38,730 nt of DNA from an uncultured Paracoccaceae bacterium (lineage in GTDB: Bacteria; Pseudomonadota; Alphaproteobacteria; Rhodobacterales; Rhodobacteraceae), in assembly GCA_938092015.1 (NCBI GenBank), contig CALKOT010000002.1:1-38730 (forward strand). Direction: 5' to 3'. A program made the translations under genes and the position numbers. The notes under the pieces are model-generated. The model did not search any database and was not told where the DNA came from. It saw nothing but the letters and a program-made list of their open reading frames with translations. Within the stretch, counting starts at the first letter, position 1. The number at the start of each line of letters is the position of its first letter. Below are positions 36,737-38,730 of this stretch, piece after piece.

Positions 36737-38421
36737 GCACGCAAATGTCCGGGGGGCAGGCCGCCATTGAATCGCTGAAGGCCGAGGACGTGAATCACGT
36801 TTTCGGCCTTATTGGTTCGGCGACGATGGAGATGTTTGACGCCCTTTACGACGCTGAAGATATCAACTTCATCAGCGTGCATGACGAACGCACTGGCACC
36901 CACATGGCCGATGGCTATGCGCGGGCGTCTGGCAAGGCCGGTGTGATCCTCGCGGGCCAAAACGGGCCGGGCGCGACGAACCTTGTGACGGGCCTCGGTC
37001 AGGCGAAGGCGGCGTTTTCACCGGTCGTCTCAATCGCTGGAGCGCTCAGCCAGGGCCACACATACCGCGATGCGTTTCAGGAGGTTGATCAGCAGGCGAT
37101 CTTCACGCCTGTCACTAAGAAAACCTGGACCGCGCCATCAGCCGACCGGGTGCCGGAACTGTTTCGCGAGGCGTTCCGCACCGCCCTCACCCCCCGCAAA
37201 GGCCCAGTGCAGCTAAACCTTCCGCGCGACGTGCTGTCTGGTCAGGCAGAGTTTGACGAGTGGCAAAAGCCCGAAGCGTATCGCTGCCAGACCGTCCCCT
37301 ACGCCAGCCCAGACGCGATCAAGGCCGCCGCAGCCATGTTGACAGGCGCCGCGCAGCCGGTGATCGTCGCTGGTGGCGGGATCAAGAACACCGACGGCCA
37401 TCTTGCTGCGACTGGTCTGGCCGAGGAGCTGAACTGCCCCATCGTGACCGCCCCCGGCCATGGCGACGCGATCCCGTTCGGCCACCCCCTGAACGCGGGT
37501 CAGATGGGACCGCGCGGGAATGCTGTCGCCTCTCGTCTGGTAAAAGAGGCGGATGTCATTCTGGCGCTGGGAACACGCCTCGGCTTCAACTCCACCTTCT
37601 ACAGCTATGACAACATCAACCGCGATGCGAAGATCATTCAGGTAGAGCTTGAGCCGACTGCCATTGGTCGTTTTTTCCCGGTTGAGCTGGGCATCTGGGC
37701 CGATGCACCCGCCGCCGCCAAACAGCTGACTGAGGCCGTGGCAAACGCCGTTGCAAAGGCAGAAGTTGAGGCGTGGACGCAGACCTTCCAGTCTGAACGC
37801 TCAGCTCTTTTGGCTCAACGCGATGCAGATGCGATTGAGACCCATCCAACCCAGCCATCCGGCCTGTTCAAGGCCTTGCGCGGGGTGCTGCCTAAGGATG
37901 CCGCGATCACGATGGATGCGGGCACGTTGTGCCTGCAGGCGACTGATGCGCTGAACTATTGGACGCCGAAAACCCTGTTCACTCCGCTGGACTTTGGCCT
38001 CGTCGGGTTTTCCTTCGCTTGCGGCCTTGGCATCAAATGCGCGCGACCAGATGCGCCAGTTGTCAGCTTGATGGGCGATGGCGGGTTCGGGATGACAATT
38101 TCGGAACTTTCGACCGCCGTCGACCACAACATCAACACGGTCACCGTCGTGATGAACAACCAGTGCTGGGGCGCCGAGAAAGCCTATCAACGCGACTTTT
38201 TCAATGGACGGTATATTGGGGCCGATGTCTCTTCCCCTGCCTTTGACAAAGCGGCTGAGCTTTATGGCGCCGCAGGGTTCCGGGCGGATCGGTTGTCGGA
38301 TGTGCAGGGCGCTGTTGATGCGGCGCTGGCTTGCGGCAAGCCTGCCGTGGTGGATGTCGCGGTTGATCCTGCCGCGCTGTACAGCTTCCGGCGCGACAGC
38401 TTCAAACACCGGGGCGGCTGA
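36733..38421 (+). CDS. Thiamine-diphosphate-dependent enzyme (acetolactate synthase/sulfoacetaldehyde acetyltransferase-like)
   Basis: A 562-residue enzyme with the three-domain layout of the acetohydroxyacid synthase superfamily. The N-terminal Pyr domain has VFGLIGSATMEMFDAL and the activating glutamate E52 in HDERTGTHMADGYARASGK. The cofactor motif GDGGFGM...NNQCWG spans 448-480 (GDG to NN). The opening resembles sulfoacetaldehyde acetyltransferase (FGIIGSA) more than biosynthetic acetolactate synthase, but no sulfonate genes are here. It could cleave or condense a 2-oxo acid or hydroxyaldehyde in the pathway. It is coupled upstream by ATGA and downstream by TGATG. Confidence 0.9.
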   Translation: MSTQMSGGQAAIESLKAEDVNHVFGLIGSATMEMFDALYDAEDINFISVHDERTGTHMADGYARASGKAGVILAGQNGPGATNLVTGLGQAKAAFSPVVSIAGALSQGHTYRDAFQEVDQQAIFTPVTKKTWTAPSADRVPELFREAFRTALTPRKGPVQLNLPRDVLSGQAEFDEWQKPEAYRCQTVPYASPDAIKAAAAMLTGAAQPVIVAGGGIKNTDGHLAATGLAEELNCPIVTAPGHGDAIPFGHPLNAGQMGPRGNAVASRLVKEADVILALGTRLGFNSTFYSYDNINRDAKIIQVELEPTAIGRFFPVELGIWADAPAAAKQLTEAVANAVAKAEVEAWTQTFQSERSALLAQRDADAIETHPTQPSGLFKALRGVLPKDAAITMDAGTLCLQATDALNYWTPKTLFTPLDFGLVGFSFACGLGIKCARPDAPVVSLMGDGGFGMTISELSTAVDHNINTVTVVMNNQCWGAEKAYQRDFFNGRYIGADVSSPAFDKAAELYGAAGFRADRLSDVQGAVDAALACGKPAVVDVAVDPAALYSFRRDSFKHRGG

Positions 38422-38645
38422 TGCTGACCCGGCTGACGATCTTCGAGGGGCGGGTGAAGCCGGGGCAAGAAGCTGCAATGCGAGCATATGTTGAGGCTGA
38501 ATTGGCGCCGTTGTGGCGGCAATTTCAACCGTCTGAGGAAGTGCGCATTTTGTATGCCGCTGAAGCCGGGGACATCCCCTTGGTCTTACACCAACGCTCA
38601 CTGATCAGAACTCATGAGCCCACTTTCGGCGTCCGATTGAGGTGA
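38421..38645 (+). pseudogene. Small ABM/EthD-like protein truncated by an IS630 insertion
   Basis: The gene starts at the stop of the thiamine-diphosphate enzyme gene (TGATG). It encodes LTRLTIFEGRVKPGQEAAMRAYVEAELAPLW, the first half of a small ferredoxin-like barrel of the antibiotic-biosynthesis-monooxygenase/EthD sort. After GDIPLVL (position 38588) the frame enters IS630 sequence, reads 19 unrelated residues and stops at 38645. The second half of the domain is lost. In intact relatives I would expect roughly 90-110 residues. The insertion point TA at 38587-38588 is the IS630 target dinucleotide. Whether the pathway still works without this protein is unknown. Confidence 0.7.
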
Positions 38646-38730
38646 TACGCCACGGCTGATCCATGAGTTTGTTCCAGCTTTCGCAGCAAAGGGCGACGAT
38701 ATCGTCGTAGTTCTTGAACACTCGATTTGA
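38589..38730 (-). mobile_element. IS630-family element, 3' end
   Basis: The last 142 bases hold the end of an IS630 transposase on the minus strand and, after its stop, a short tail (CACCAACGCTCACTGATCAG read on the plus strand) that looks like the element's terminal inverted repeat. It abuts TA at 38587-38588, the expected target. The other end is outside the window. Confidence 0.75.
38605..38730 (-). CDS. IS630-family transposase, C-terminal end only
   Basis: The minus strand reads SNRVFKNYDDIVALCCESWN, then KLMDQPWRITSIGRRKWAHEF and a TGA stop at 38605-38607. The N-R-F--YDDI----C-AWNKL--QPWRI-SIG-R-WA pattern is the standard end of IS630-type DDE transposases. The catalytic part lies beyond the window. 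Confidence 0.88.
   Translation of the reverse strand, partial: SNRVFKNYDDIVALCCESWNKLMDQPWRITSIGRRKWAHEF

Overview
The window reads as chromosomal DNA of an alphaproteobacterium, most probably a marine Rhodobacteraceae (Roseobacter-like) strain. The evidence is a CckA-type hybrid histidine kinase beside recA, a GTTC-N7-GTTC SOS box of alphaproteobacterial type, a heme A synthase of the alphaproteobacterial kind, and one-carbon and flavin-monooxygenase clusters typical of this group. Both edges lie inside insertion sequences: the right end of an IS3-family element at positions 1-164, and the end of an IS630-family element from about 38589. The edges therefore look like assembly breaks at repeats.

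Left part (1-18.3 kb), mostly housekeeping and mostly on the minus strand. A broken tyrosine-integrase fragment is cut by the IS3 element. It is followed by rplM-rpsI, a hotdog thioesterase, a DUF3298-type secreted protein broken by one in-frame TGA, ctaA, a TfoX-N protein, and a tight set of genes (alaS, DUF1330, a methyltransferase, trmJ). Next come a SpoIIAA-like protein, recA with an SOS box and a clear terminator, cckA, rsmB and guaB. The block ends with a small three-helix membrane protein resembling Pycsar effectors, without its usual cyclase, and a SLAC1/TehA-type transporter.

Middle part (18.3-27.7 kb), more accessory. It holds a crotonase-family enzyme, a cobalt-type nitrile hydratase operon (alpha, beta, accessory protein), a Hint-domain protein truncated inside its Hint domain, RidA, an agmatinase-family ureohydrolase, rlmE with a Ppx/GppA phosphatase, and an unusual fusion of a TIM-barrel-like domain to a methylglyoxal-synthase-like domain. 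A palindrome, GGTTTCA-N4-TGAAACC, appears three times between 22.5 and 26.8 kb; I saw it nowhere else in the window.

Right part (26.9-38.7 kb), metabolic clusters. A hydratase of the 2-keto-4-pentenoate hydratase/fumarylacetoacetate hydrolase type and metF lie on the minus strand. metF is divergent from a small 'virulence factor' family protein, a second MetF-like protein and a methyltetrahydrofolate:corrinoid methyltransferase. The shared promoter region has a tandem inverted repeat spaced by 21 bp. A LysR regulator then faces a closely packed operon: flavin reductase, aldehyde dehydrogenase, luciferase-like monooxygenase, PF06684 protein, alpha/beta hydrolase, thiamine-diphosphate enzyme and a small ABM-like protein. 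The last gene is cut by the IS630 element. The operon looks like an oxidative catabolic pathway whose substrate cannot be read from the sequence.

All family assignments come from reading translated sequence by eye; no database search was run.
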